A stretch of 64,000 nt of DNA. Origin: Gavia stellata. Taxonomy: Eukaryota > Chordata > Aves > Gaviiformes > Gaviidae. Positions within the stretch are counted from its first letter, which is position 1. Every line of letters starts with the position of its first letter. The translations under genes were made by a program, and so were the position numbers. The stretch spans positions 5,010,034 to 5,074,033 of the forward strand of contig NC_082618.1 of assembly GCF_030936135.1 (NCBI RefSeq), given 5' to 3'. Of the stretch, positions 26,501 to 38,924 are shown in pieces. The notes under the pieces are model-generated. The model was not told the origin of the DNA and did no database searches. It was given only the letters and a program-made list of their open reading frames with translations.

Positions 26501-27507
26501 CCCCTAATTCAAACTCTATATGCACACAAAAAGCCTTAACTTTACTGTGAGTTGTAGTCCCAGTAGCAGCACAAACTGCAGTTCCAGTTACCCAACGACC
26601 ATGTTCCAATGTGACCATTCTGTAATACAAACATCTCTTAGAATCACTCAACTGCTCCTGCATCCCTAATTTTTTCCCTCTACCCCCCCTTTTGTGTGTT
26701 CTGAAAAGAGGTGACTTAGACCACATTTTTCCCAGGAGGAGTTAATACAGAAACTTGTGGAAGCACCCAAGAACTTCCAGTTGCCATTAAGCAAGGAAGA
26801 TCAAGAATGAGAAAAAAAAAGTGGCTGAGAGAGAGAATGGCTCGCCAAAGCTCATGATAACAGGGTAGCATGCAGATCTTTGCTCAGCCCTTGCCACATA
26901 GGGTCCTGGTCTCTATTGGGACCACTGCCTGCTGCCATAACTTATGTAAGCCATGGTAATAGGCAGGCTGGCAAGCTTGTGCGAAAAGGGAGCATCAAAG
27001 CAATATGAACATGGGAAAAAAGTATTCAGCTGGAAAAATGAAAAATATTCTCAGGCCCTGCCCATCTCTGACAAGGATGGTTTCCCATAAAAGGGCCCCA
27101 GGATTTGACATGTCACTGTAACAGGGTTTCCAATTCCTGCAACTTGCCGTAAATCCTGGGAAGTCTCAGGCCCTAGTACTAGACGCTCTGAATGTTGTTT
27201 GAGAGCTATAGCTATTTGTTTTATTAGGTATTGAAATTACCTGCTAGGCATCTGCAGACTCAGTATGGTTTGAGGTTATGAAAACACTTGGGCTCCTCTG
27301 TGTCCTGTGTTGGCAGAAGAGAGCAGCACTGTCTTCGCCCGAGTAAAAGGGAAGCTGGAACAGCTAACAAAGACCACAGTAACCAGGGAGAAACAATATG
27401 AAAACGAATTAACTTGAAAATAGTGGTTTTGTTTTCTGTTGCATGACAGGTTGAGGCATACCCTTGTCTCTTTCTTAAAAGATAGAGGTATAAATTTGCT
27501 GCTGTTA
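23581..27507. other. Intergenic stretch with no recognised gene
   Basis: AT-leaning DNA with a G run (23884-23897) and a short A/GAA run (26101-26125). Around 26820-26900 there is a faint MIR-like pattern, too weak to list. No protein-like frame was found. Confidence 0.6.
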
Positions 27508-27831
27508 CTTTCTGTGGGTGTTGGTCTCTTCTCCCAAGTGATAAGTGACAGGACAAGAGGAAATGGCCTCAGGTTGCACCAAGGGAAGTTTAGACTGGAT
27601 ATTAGGAAAAATGTCTTCACTGAGAGAGTGGTCAAGCATTGAAACAGGCTGCCCAGGGAGGTGGTTGAGTCACCATCACTGGAGGTGTTAAAAAAATGTG
27701 TAGACGTGGCATTGTGGGACGTGGTTTAGTGGACATGGTGGGGTTCGGTTAATGGCTGGACTTGATGATCTTATAGGTCTTTTCCAACCTTAATGGTTCT
27801 GTGACTCTGTGATTCTGTGATTCTTTCAACT
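27508..27831 (+). mobile_element. CR1 LINE, 5'-truncated 3' end
   Basis: The segment reads GGTGTTGGTCTCTTCTCCCA, AGGACAAGAGGAAATGGCCT, AACAGGCTGCCCAGGGAGGT, ATGGCTGGACTTGATGATCT, TAGGTCTTTTCCAACCTTAA and ends in repeated ATTCTGTG units. This is the classic avian chicken-repeat-1 3' end, including the short terminal tandem octamers that replace a poly(A) tail. Only the last few hundred bases are present, as is typical, because reverse transcription starts at the 3' end. There is no intact reverse transcriptase. It is also good evidence that the host is a bird. Confidence 0.93.
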
Positions 27832-29384
27832 GGCATACAGAAGGTCTGCCTGTATCCATACACTCTGCAGGGATAGTTCATCTAGTGTCCACTTGATTTC
27901 TACTGTGTTACAAGTAGAGACAGAATCCCAAGGAACCGGCATTAACCACACAATAATGGACTTAATATGCTGGATTGGTTTCTTCAGGAAACTAACATAA
28001 ACTTAGGAGTCTGAAGCCCTCCTGAAAATCCCTTCCACTCTCCCAGTAGAAACACCAGTTTAACTCTACCAGGCATCACTGTCTTTTAGCCTAGGCAGAA
28101 CCTGAATATTTACTGTCAAACATGACAAAAATGAAAGGAAATTGTAGCAGAGCAAATCCAGAGACACAAGCCCAGTTGTCTCCTCCCAGCAGTTCACCTT
28201 TCCCCCTCCTTGTGCTTCCCCTGAAACAAAGCATCCTCACCCTTTGCAAACACTCATACTCTAAAGGCCACAGCCCAGCAATATTTGAACAAAAAGAACT
28301 CAGCAGAGTGAAGGATTTTTTTGTCTCTGTCTGGTCTTAATTTTCTATAAGTCCTAGTCTGAATTTAATACCATGCTCTCATCAGCAATGCTTTAAGACA
28401 GATTTAGTTCATAGCAGCATGACACATCCTCGCTTCAGACATACATCTATGCCACTGCACCTTCAACCTACCCAGCAAAGCTCCTGGGCTTCTGCTGACC
28501 AGAGAATGTAAGTTGAGAGGATTGTGCTAAAACTGCTTGGTGGTTTTCTGCTGCTGGGAGAAAGAGTTCAGAGTCTGAACTCTGTCACCTGTGAGTTCCA
28601 CCAACATTAATGTGGTAATTCTGGGTTAGGGTTTGGTTTAGGAAGGCATCCTCAACCAGGCGAGCACATTGGTTTCAAAGCAAGCGTATTTATGAAAGTT
28701 TGCCCTGGAGTGGTTGTTTTTATTGGTATAACTCAAATCGGAATCTGACTCTAAGCCCAGAAGACACTTACTGTGTAGTTTAACCAGCGAGGTAGCCTCT
28801 ATGGTAAGAAAATAAAACTGGCTTTTAAAAGTGACATTTCCTTTACCTCTCCTGGTGTATTTTTCCCTTTGTCAGCAGAATTAGTGACTTAAAGAGTAAG
28901 CAGAAAGGGGCTGCAGGAGGAGTAGGGAGGCTTCAGGGTTGTGTTTTTATCAGAATGGCACATGTCCCATTGCTTCATTCTAAATCACGTGATCTATCGA
29001 TTTAGCAAAAGAAAATTTGAGACACTTGAAAAATGAATAAAAGTGATCCTGAATGGGAGGAATAAAAGCTTAAAGTAAATAGCTTAAGTCAATCTGTCCA
29101 AATGTCACATGTAAGGATGGCTCTGCTCTGCTTAATGACAGGAGAGCAAGAAAGGTGAGGGGGAGGAAGGGATCCTTTTGAAGGACTGTTGTTCTAATGT
29201 ACCTGTGTTTATTTTAAAAGCTTTTCAAGGAGGTAGGGAGGGAAGCTACTGTCTCTCAGCGATAAAAGTTGAGTGATTGAGGACACCATTTGGGGGCAAT
29301 CTGTTCTCTGTCTCTGTAGTTGCCCACAAATTTCCCGATATGCAGGTAAAGCAAGCTCAGAAGAACATGGCTGATGGGAGAGGA
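27832..29384. other. Intergenic stretch with no recognised gene
   Basis: No protein-like frame. The stretch at 28975-29060 (with CACGTG and ATCGAT-containing sequence) looks complex and could be regulatory, but nothing firm can be said. Confidence 0.55.
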
Positions 29385-29545
29385 CTAAGAATGAGGACTT
29401 CTGGGCTTTATTTCTAGTTCTGACACTGACTGCATGTGTAGGCAAGTAACATGAAAGTTCAGCAAAACCACCTATCTGGCAAGTGGGGACAACAGTCTTT
29501 ACCCCCCTCATAAGACAGGGAAGCAATGAGGTTTAACGAGTCTCT
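29385..29545 (+). mobile_element. MIR-like SINE relic
   Basis: The sequence runs AATGAGGACTTCTGGGCTTT, ATTTCTAGTTCTGACACTGA, AAGTGGGGACAACAGTCTTT, then CCCCCTCATAAGACAGGGAA and CAATGAGGTTTAACGAG. This parallels the MIR head (CTGGGTTCTATTCCCAGCTCTGCCACTGAC), core (AAAATGGGGATAATAATACT) and tail (ACCTCACAGGGTTGTTGTGAGGATTAAATGA). Confidence 0.7.
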
Positions 29546-30478
29546 GCCAAACAGATTGGTTTCATGGGTGAAAAGTGGCTCAGACACATAAAGTATCTGG
29601 TAGTTAAAACAGACCAGTGCGTAGAGCTAGATCCTTACTGAAGGAATTCTAATTTCTGTAACATATCTGTCCCTGTTCTAATTAGACATGGTGTGTGAAC
29701 TTCTGCACCCACAATCTCCCTGTTATGTGGCAAATAACATCATGGTTTATGGCTCCTCTGTTACAAATGGATTCTCGCTCAGTGTCTGATATTAAATGGT
29801 TTCAGGCTGGAGTCTACTGTGCTGTATGTGAGCTAGTCTGTTTTAAAAGACAAAAGCTTTTGCTTCAGTTGCTGTCATGTGCAGACACTGTAACCTGGCT
29901 CTTGTGGAGAAAGCTGGCTGTGGAACATCTCCCGGCAGGTTGCTGAAGATAAAGGTATTCTTGGTTTTAGTTCCAGGAGATTGTTCTGCCAGAAGTTCAG
30001 AGTCAGTTCCAGCACTCGCTGGCCCCTGCTGTCCTCACACACCTCAAAACGGCCCTTATTTAGCAGATAGGAAAAATCTCTCTTTCCCTCTGCTTCTCTC
30101 CTGTGCTCTCTCTCTCATGTAACGTCCTTTACGAACAATGACATATTCTCACTGCTTCTCATATGCCCTTCCATTGAGATGAAAAGCTAGGTCCAGATTT
30201 GTTTTTGCTGTCATTCCAAATGAAGCCAGAAGAGTTATTCTGGGAATCATCTGCACTCTGCACTTTACCTAAACAAATTTGAAAGGACAGGTTTTTGAAT
30301 GCAACTGATCCTGCAAGGTATACAGGGTCTTTAGTCAATGAGAGAGAAGGACATTCACGACCATACTGCAGAAGACTGGGCTTTTTCATAGCACATGCAA
30401 AATGGTTCCAAAAGGGTTTTCTCCCCATGTTTTGTGATGTGATCAAATTAGTTCTCAGAAAACATAAGAAACAAGAAA
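29546..30478. other. Intergenic stretch with no recognised gene
   Basis: Nothing specific is seen. The 268-codon minus-strand frame that starts in the neighbouring purine tract runs into this region only because the tract lacks stop codons. Confidence 0.6.
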
Positions 30479-30537
30479 ACAAAAAAAGAAAGAGAGAAAG
30501 AGGGAAAGAGAGAAAGAGGGAAAGAGAGAAAGAGGGA

Positions 30538-30585
<48 letters not shown>

Positions 30586-30605
30586 GAGAAAGAAAGAAAG
30601 AAGGA

Positions 30606-30645
<40 letters not shown>

Positions 30646-30660
30646 GAAAGAAAGAAAGAA

Positions 30661-30703
<43 letters not shown>

Positions 30704-30886
30704 GGAGAGAGAAAGAGAAAGAAAGAAAGAAAGAGAGAAAGAGAAAGAAAGAGAAAGAAAGAGAGAGAAAGAAAGAGAGAAAGAAAGAAAAAGAATGAAT
30801 TAAGAAAGAAAAGAAAGAAAGACAGAAAAGAAAGAAAGAAAGAAAGAAAGAAAGAGAAAGAAAGAAAGAAAGAAAGAGAGAAAGAG

Positions 30887-30937
<51 letters not shown>

Positions 30938-30945
30938 AAAGAAAG
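30479..30945. repeat. Long (GAAA)n / (TTTC)n purine tract
   Basis: About 467 bases consist almost entirely of A and G on the plus strand, mostly GAAA units with GAGA, GGAA and GGGA variants. There is one pyrimidine-containing interruption near 30794-30802 and a single C near 30831. The tract opens long reading frames on both strands (Lys/Glu/Arg repeats on plus, Phe/Leu/Ser repeats on minus), which are artefacts. Such homopurine tracts can adopt triplex (H-DNA) structures and are prone to length change and assembly error. Confidence 0.95.
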
Positions 30946-33004
30946 CCAGCCTGTGGAGGAAACAACTAAATCAGAAAAGTTTGAGGATACGAGGCCAAAG
31001 CTGGGAATGAGGATTCTCAGGTGCTGGTGCCAGCCCAGTCCCCAGCATGCCTGCTGACAGAAGGATCAGATTTTCAAACATGCATAGCACTCTGACTGTG
31101 CTCAGCAAACCAAGCTGTTTTGCAAATCTGATCATTTTCCTGTGTGGCTAAATATGAATTGAGCTCTTAAAAGGAAAGTGCCCAAAATTATTTCATATTC
31201 ATGCAGACAAATCCTTGTCACTAGTGTTCCCTTTTGGCTTGTGGCTCCCAGCCCAGTACTTTAATGTGGCCTTCTTACTTTAATGTGGTAAGAATCACCT
31301 TACAGTAACTCTGAAAACTCTTTAAAATGCCTCGCTACTATCATTTCTATGCAGAAGGACCTGGGTGGAATTTAAGCCATACATTTAGGAGATGACACAG
31401 ATGGCCAGGTTTCAGCAGGGCAAATGGTAAACAGGAGACAAAGACAGAGGAGATAATAAATAAATTACTGGTAGACAGTATAGATGATAGACAAAATGAA
31501 GAAGAGGAGTTTGAACTCCATACTGAATGAGAACAAGCAACTTTGAAAGGTCATGGATAGAAAAGAGGAGGAGGTTACAGGAGACAGTGGAAGACATAGT
31601 CAGCACAGAAGCCATCTTGTCCTGAAATGTGGGTGGAGATTGGAAGTTTCCTTAAGCATCTTCTGCCCTAGGGAGTGCCATGAGACACAAGGAATCACTC
31701 TTTGGAAAACAAGACTGTTCAACAAAACAAGGTGAGGTTACCATAAATAGATTAGGTTATTTTATTCATACTAAAGTTCCCTACTACACATGAGAATTCT
31801 CTCATCTTTTCTATCTTATCTGTAGTAAATGAACACAAAATTTCCTAGAAATAAGCTGAGTGCTGTCTCAAAACCAAGACAAACAGCATCAGCCCAGCAA
31901 GTCTTCAGATATGTTTGGATGGTGGTTAGCACCAATGTCAGTGCAGAACTCCTGAGCAAGCAGAGTCAGGGCTCAGCATGGCAGAGCAGTGGGGAAGTTT
32001 AAATTGGATTAGGTTTTATGTCGCAGCTTCATTTTTTTCTAGCTCACCATTGGAATTAACTGCAAAGGGCAAAGAGTCACAAATTCTGACCCCTAAAATA
32101 CCTATCCATGTGAGTTCAGCTTTTTGTCCTTGAGGATCTCTGGCTCTGGCTTAATGGAGCTGCAGCCCAAGAAGGGAGACAGATGGTACTGATGGGCTGA
32201 AATTATACTCAGCTAAGTGCAAAGCTATAACTGCTATTTGTCATTCTAACATCACTGATTTGTCTAGAGAGAAAAACAAATAACTTGTTGGGGGAGTACG
32301 CAACTGACTGGCTGTGGTCAGGCCAGATTGGGAGTGGGTGTAAGGCTCAGCACACAGAGACCCAGGTGCCATCAGCACTCAAGGGAGGCTATTAGGATGT
32401 CATTTCAGTTTCTTTCTCTCTCTGTCTCTCTGCTTGCTGTGGAGGTGGAAGGTGCGTGTGTTGTGAGGTGAACTGGGGAGTGAAGATAAAAATCTGTGGT
32501 AAGGAAATGCTACAGCTTTATCTCTGTTCTTTGATGTGGCAGGACAAATTAATTGATAACAGAACCAGCCAAAGCAGATGTGGTCGTGGCCTCCTGAACT
32601 GCCCTATTGCAAGGAAAGGGCCTAGCAACATCAAAGACAAAGGTCAGCCAGCATTCCCCAAGCACAAAAAGACAAATCATGACAGGCAAATAGCTCAGGC
32701 TGCCATTGGAAAGGGGTTATTACCACAAAAGATGATGTCTGGCACATGGCCACTATCCCAATCAGCTGGAGTCAGTGGCTTCTCTTCTCTGCCACTCTTT
32801 CTGTACCCAAAGGCAGAGTTTGGGCATAATATTTTTCTGTAAAAGTGAGTGTTACTTTTTGTATAGTGGCACAGGCGAATTAAAGCACAAAGCAGAATCC
32901 AAGAGGCAGGCCAAAGCCGACACAATGGAGTTAGAAAATCGACCTCAGCTAGTTTGAGTCCTCTTCTAGGCATTTCTTTTGAAACTACAGTAAGCCTATC
33001 TTCT
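30946..33004. other. Intergenic stretch with no recognised gene
   Basis: No recognisable protein. The longest frame (32456-32842, 128 codons) is featureless. Confidence 0.6.
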
Positions 33005-33190
33005 CACTTCCTGTTAAGAGTAAAAAGATTTGGTTTCTAGTCCCAATTGTACCATTTTCTGGCTGTATGCCTTGAGCAAATCAGTTCCTTTCTTGTGTCT
33101 GACCTTCTTCGTAAAATGGAGGTGACAAAGAAGGCCACTCTGAGACCTCCAGAGCTAGTAGAACTCCAGATAATATTAGTATTTTGTACC
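33005..33190 (+). mobile_element. MIR-like SINE relic
   Basis: The order is TTTGGTTTCTAGTCCCAATT, GTACCATTTTCTGGCTGTAT, GCCTTGAGCAAATCAGTTCC, then TTCTTCGTAAAATGGAGGTG. It follows the MIR head and core (TTCGAATCCCAGCTCTGCCACTTACTAGCTGTG, CCTTGGGCAAGTTACTTAACC, CATCTGTAAAATGGGGATAA). Confidence 0.75.
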
Positions 33191-34959
33191 TAGTATTTTA
33201 TACCTAGTATTTCTCGTTTCTACCATTCCCTTTACTGTTTTCCCAAAGTATCTTGATGTTTTTCTAACATGCTCCCCATCCATAACAAACATTTCAGAAA
33301 TCACCGAACACTAAACACTCAGACCAAAAGAGCTGACTGCACAGCATTTCTCAGGTTAGTTTCTTTGTTCCCTGTTTCTCTATCTGGGAACAGAAATATT
33401 TGTCCTTCAAATACTATGACCTTCAAAACCGAAACCCTCATGCCCCTTGCAAGTAGTTATTAACTAACTTGGGTTGTATATGTTCCCTTTTACCATAGTA
33501 CTGAATTCCTTACAGGCATTCATGTATTCATCCTTGCATCACCACACAGCATCAGCATGGTGTAATAACATCAGCATGTCATTAATCCCTTTTTCTTCAC
33601 ATGCTGTTCAGGTGTTTGTCCAAACTATGTCTCAAGTCCTTGTCAGAAGGAGACCCTGGCATGCATCTCATGCCTCTCCCCACTGATTTTCTGCTGGTAA
33701 GAAAGCCAGCAGGCAAGAAAATGCCTGCCAGAAGATACTGGCTAGAAGGGAGCCATGAAACTTTCCAGTCTAATTCCGTGACGTCCCAGGGCACAGGGTC
33801 ATGCAACCAGAGCAGCTGCCCCACAGTTGAAATGCAATCGGAGTGCCTAAATTACTGATCCACCCTCACCTAGGAAACCTGCAGAATATTGAGGTCACAT
33901 ATTCCAGGACTTAAGACAGGGCTTTAGCTACTTTTCTATCATTCGCATGAGTAGAGCTGCTGCACAAGTCACAGACTATGCCGTAATCTTGGAATTAATT
34001 TCTTTTCACTACAGTAAGACAGTTCAGCAGCAGATCTTGGTGTTCTCAGGCATCCCAGGAGAGTTGCACAGCACTGGCTACCAAGAGATGCTCAGTTGTT
34101 CCACTTTTAAGTGTCCTTGTGCCCATTATAACATTGTAACAAAAATAACCAGAAGCGGGTATGTGTTCCCAGCAGGCATCAGTGATTCATAGCAAACTGT
34201 AAAAACCAATGCGTGACATAGATAAAGGCATTTGAAGCCCCAAGACACAATTCTGGTGTGTGTATGCACCCTGGACTACGTCACCAGAAAACAGAAGACT
34301 GCAAAAGCTTGTCTCCCATAGTGTGCAACAATAACTCGGTGGGACAGGTCACATTTATAATCAGCCAGATCTTGTCCTCCTGCGGAGAAACTTAAAGGAG
34401 AGATCAGAAAAGTAGGAAAGCTCTGGGAGGCACTCGCGACAATGTTTTCCAAAGCTTTCCTACAAGGGTTATGGGGCAGCTTAAACTGTGGTACCCAGGG
34501 CACTGTAGAAACAAAAGGATGTTATCTCTCACTCTGCAGACTTGTGACTCCCCTGGGGAAGGGAATCTCTTGATCTCAATGTGATGCCTATTTTGTTTGT
34601 TTGTTTGTTTACTGGAGATAAGGCTTGACTAAATTTTGTCCCTCTTCCCCAGGGTAACCTTGCAAGCATGGAAAGCTATACTGTAGGGAAAAGCTGGATC
34701 AGAGAGGTTAGTAAATGTGCCACACCAGTGAAACAAAGCAGCCAGGGATGTTTTTAGACATGCGAGCAGTTATACCACTTCAGACCTAAAAATGAGCCCT
34801 GCTGGTTTCAGGGGGAGCACTGTTGTTTACAAAAGTGAGAATCTAGCCCACTGAAGTTACTTCTGATCTAAACTCAGTGTAATTGCAGGAGAGTTAGATC
34901 CAACTAGCACCATTCTGGCAAGTCTGAGGAAAAGGGGAACTGGTGAAATTTGTAGCTTG
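33191..34959. other. Intergenic stretch with no recognised gene
   Basis: Contains a (TTTG)n run near 34592-34610. At 34830-34905 a segment with GAATCTAGCCCACTGAAGTT and CAGTGTAATTGCAGGAGAGT resembles the degraded amniote repeats also seen near 45.4-45.8, 51.0 and 52.4 kb. No gene is seen. Confidence 0.55.
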
Positions 34960-35190
34960 AATGTGAGAGGCAGTACCAGCCTGGGCCATGAGTATGCACG
35001 CCGTGAAAGCTGGTCCTGGGTCTCCAAGTGACCCTCATTCACCTACAGTTTCTCTTTGCCTTGGTTTCCCTGTCCGTCAGGGTGGGAAAGTGACATTGAC
35101 CCTCCTTTGGAAAGTGATGTGACAAGCACTAAGTATTAGATTGTTAGACAGCTGTGGGAAGCACTGTGAGATCTCTTGGAATTACAGATA
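34960..35190 (+). mobile_element. MIR-like SINE relic
   Basis: Contains GTCCTGGGTCTCCAAGTGAC, TTTGCCTTGGTTTCCCTGTC, GGTGGGAAAGTGACATTGAC and GGGAAGCACTGTGAGATCTC, in MIR core-to-tail order (CTGTGCCTCAGTTTCCCCATC, AAAATGGGGATAATGATACT, AAAGCACTTTGAGATC). Confidence 0.6.
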
Positions 35191-37589
35191 CAGAAACATG
35201 GAAAGATTTTGTCAGCTGGATACAAGGACTAAAAAAAAGACATTCTGACATGCCATTGCTGCTGAAGTACCCTCCCTAGAGAGGTCTGGCGAGGGCATTT
35301 CTCAGTGCCCACTCTTTATGTGAACTCCTCCACATGCCTCAATCCTAATCCAGCACAGCAGAGACTCATCCTATTGTATTAAAATCAAATGTACTTACAG
35401 GTAAATGTCACTCTGCCATAAAAAGAAAGGAAGCCACTTAACTTTCTATTTCTTTGTCTACTTCCCTCCATAATCGTTCTTGTCAATTTACATTATTCAT
35501 GACTAGCAGAGCTAACTTAAAATGTATCTTTCAATGGAATATAATGCAAACAGTTTTCTGTGTGGGCAGGGTAAAACAAAATAATAATTACAATACACGA
35601 TGATAGTGCTTATAACAAAATATTATTTGCATAAAAAGACTTTTGTGGCAGGAATACATACTCCAGCAACAACAAAAAATACTGAGAAAGAAAAACATCT
35701 CTGCTGGAGTATTAGATTCTATCAATGACACTGATGGTTTCATTGTCTAAATAAACATTGTGTGTCGATACAGTATGACCTGCAAAGTAAATCCTTAGAT
35801 TGATGGGATAAAGCAAATCAACTTTCTTCTGTCTTCATGCCTCCCACCAGATACATAAGCAGACTTCTCCCTGTGTGGGCACTCCAACTGCAAGCATCTG
35901 TCAGGATCATCTATTCTCGTAGCTTAGGTTTGGTAGTTTATGATAATCTGACAAAATTGCATCAGTCCATTTCAGACATTTTTTTCCTCTCTTTTCAGCA
36001 ATATGACTACTTAACATTATGTCTTTAAAAGAACATTAGGCATAGGTAGTTTGATTTTGCAATTTAGGATAATGAACTACATTGTGTGTGTGTATATATG
36101 TGTGTATACATCACATGGATGGAATTCATTTAGAAAGTAAACACACAGCAATGTAGCTACCCCATCCTAAATCAGTGAATGGAAAACCTAAAGGGAAGAT
36201 TTTTCCACTGTTCTAGCTGAGCTTCTGCCAGCTTTTATGGTAGATGTTTTCTGCTTTAAAAGTGAAGTAAATACTGTTGGATTAAGGTACTTAGTATATC
36301 AGGCCCTAAAAGTTGTGCAAAGCACTAAGAGTATCACAAGAGTATCTAATAAGTTAATTCAGGCTAACTCTACTGTCCAGAGCCAGAGCGATAAATATTA
36401 AGATGATAGGGTTGGCATAAAATAACTAAAGCAAAATCCCACCCTAATTCACAGCTCCAAGTGAATCCAAAAGACAGCTGACTGTATACAGAAGATAAAA
36501 TGACAGGGATATATTCTCTTACAGCCTTAATCAGCATGCCCCACAGATCCCAGTCCACACAATGACTTGAAACACTTGATGCAAACAAAAACTGTTAAAA
36601 AAATACACCTGTGGAAGTGATTGGATTGTGTTCCACTGTATGAAGAATGATAACCCATGACATCACCTGCCTACCTCCAGCTACTCTGAAAGTGCCACTC
36701 TTAAGCACCTTTTGGCAATATTTTTGCTGGAAGAGGTCCCTCCCATGTTACTACAGAGTCCCGATGAACCTCTGTTTATACATCTTCCTCAGGACTATGG
36801 TGACCTTTCTGCAGGGTGGAAATGCTTTCAGAAACTATTAATCTCTCCTCTGGGGTGGGTAGAGAGGACCCATGGAGAGAAAGGCTTCCACAATCTTCCT
36901 CATCCCTGTCAACAAAGATCAGACCCAGAAACTAGGTTTCTTGTTTGGCAATGTACAGGAATAAGCACAAAGCTATTACAGGGCAGGGCTCTGTAAAGAT
37001 AAAGGCTGAGAAACACGAAATGGAAAAGCAATGCTGCTCAGTAAATATTGATAGATGTTCCCTGTACTCCCTCTACCTCTGTTGCACAGTGATCCCCTTC
37101 ACCACTGCCTTTCACACTGTCACTCTGTAGACTAGAACATTACTTCCCTTCACCTTCTGGCTGTTTAATTTAAAGCAGATTTCTGCATTTGCTCTGAAAA
37201 GTGAAGAGGTAGGAGAGATGGTAGGAAACTTTCCACTCAAGACTTTCTGCTCAAGGACAACAGCACAAATGTAACTCCAGCTTATTGCATGAAATGAGGT
37301 GAAAGGTTTTGTCAGTGTTGATCAGTGTTCATTTCACTGGTACTGATTGCCCATTTTGGTAGAAAGATCAAGGGCTGAATGCTGAATGGAAAGAAGACCA
37401 AGCTAACCTTTCTTCCCAGGAGATGATCATTGTAGGTCAGGCTTGAAGCATATTAGGCGGGTATTATAAGGGGAAGCAATGCTGAAACTCCTGCTGTGCC
37501 TGTTTGGCAGATAAATAAAGAATTTCAAGCTCTGGGGCAGACAGATCAGCAATAAATTCATATCAAGAAATGTCTGTGAGATTTGCTAA
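35191..37589. other. Intergenic stretch with no recognised gene
   Basis: AT-rich DNA; a (TG)n/(TA)n patch lies at 36084-36109. No protein-like frame was found. Confidence 0.6.
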
Positions 37590-37700
37590 CGACTTCAAGT
37601 ACCTCAAGGGAGGGACCATGGCCTTTCATGTGTTTATAAAACATGCAACTCAATAGAGCCCTGGTCCTGAGCAGGGCAGCCACATGTTACTACAGTACAG
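37590..37700 (+). mobile_element. Old amniote SINE/MIR-related element, copy 2
   Basis: The layout TCAAGTACCTCAAGGGAGGG, ACCATGGCCTTTCATGTGTT, ATAAAACATGCAACTCAATA, GAGCCCTGGTCCTGAGCAGG, then ACTACAGTACAGG parallels the copy at 9715-9835 and a common amniote element (CTCAGGGCAGGGACTGTCTC, TGTACAGCACCTAGCACAAT, GGGGTCCTGGTCC, ACTACGGTAATAC). The family name is uncertain. Confidence 0.5.
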
Positions 37701-38633
37701 GTAAGAACTGTACAACAGTTCTGTGGGCATACAGGTGCAACAGAGGAACAATACAAGTTCAACAGCATGACCCTTAAACAGGTTTCAGTGCTAAATGGTC
37801 TGTCCATTCTTCTCTCCCTTCTCCTACCCAGCAAGGCAGCTTCTCCCCAGACATAGCTGGGGAGGGGTGTTTATTAAATTCCTGGAGGACAGCTGTGGGT
37901 TGAGTTCAGGTCTGGTTGTCAAAAACTCCAGAGTGAGTCCAGTTCCTGCTTTGCCACAAGTTTGGTTCTTAACCAAAGAGAAAGAACTTGGGTTGGGATG
38001 CTCTGAAAATGTCTACATTAAGAGCAAGAGAAGCGACTGAAGCCTGATGTGCTCCTAAGCTTCTTGCTTTTAGAGCAGTGTGCCTCTTCTCCCTGAACAG
38101 CTTCCATAAAACTGAACTGAAAATTCAGCATAGAAAGGTGAGGTTGAATTTGATGACTTTTGCAAAGCACTAACATAAATACTGAGTGTCACTCTGTGGT
38201 AGCAAGAGACAGGGAGAGTTATGTGAGGTTATGTGAGGAGCAAGGTTCTCTCACTAGATTGCTTTCAGTCAGCCACCTATGCTTTTGCCATGCAAAGTTG
38301 AGGTAGAACTCCCCATTCTGCTACACCTCCCTATCATAGTGGCATCTTGACTTCTGCCAGCTTCCTTCTTTCAAATTAAACAGGTTCAAATGTGAAAACT
38401 ACCCTTTGACAGGGTATTCATGGAACTGTTTCGGGTTGGGAAGGATTTGAGTCTAGGATGCTGCCACATACAAGAGGGGAAGCAGAGGGACACATTGCTG
38501 CTTAGAGTTTATATGGACAGCACATTTATCCTGGCTTGAGGAGGTCCTGCTTTCTCTGCCCCCTCTCCATCATAATTAGACACATCAAAGAGCTGATCTG
38601 TCATATGAAATGGCAAGATGCCTAATATTTATA
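37701..38633. other. Intergenic stretch with no recognised gene
   Basis: No recognisable feature; a faint MIR-like pattern near 37890-37980 is too weak to list. Confidence 0.55.
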
Positions 38634-38924
38634 TTAGAAGGAGTCAAGCCCCAAGCAAACAAAGATCAAGAACATGATGGTGAATGTGAGGGGGGAGATT
38701 GAAACTCTGTCCATGGACCCCAAGGAAGCTAAAGTGATGGCAAGTGTACAAGCAAAGAAGAAAAGACAATCAACCTTCCAATTAAAATCCCCAAGGATGA
38801 AAGTTTTGTCTGTGTTTGTATTAATCAAGGATAAGAAATCAGACAACTCAATGAGACAGGAGGAATTGTACTGAGAAGTGAAGGACAGGGAAAAGCTGGG
38901 GGTCACTGGGGGATGGACGCACAC
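38634..38924 (-). mobile_element. Fossil LINE endonuclease fragment (L2/CR1-like)
   Basis: A minus-strand frame of 96 codons contains ELSDFLSLINTNTDKT followed by FILGDFNWKVD. LGDFN is the hallmark of the apurinic/apyrimidinic-like endonuclease domain of L2/CR1-clade retrotransposons; its Asp and Asn are catalytic-site residues in that family. Further along, SPLTFTIMFLIFVCLGLDS is a decayed version of the downstream block that normally reads roughly PTHxxGHxLDLVF. The catalytic His of that block is lost (THxxGH has become TFTIM), so the product would be inactive. The rest of the element, including the reverse transcriptase, is not recognisable nearby. The plus-strand frame here is a shadow. 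Confidence 0.7.

Noticed and set aside
30159..30965. 268-codon minus-strand frame and 167-codon plus-strand frame as genes
   Set aside because: Both are translations of the GAAA-type simple repeat, with repetitive Phe/Leu/Ser or Lys/Glu/Arg composition and no domain.
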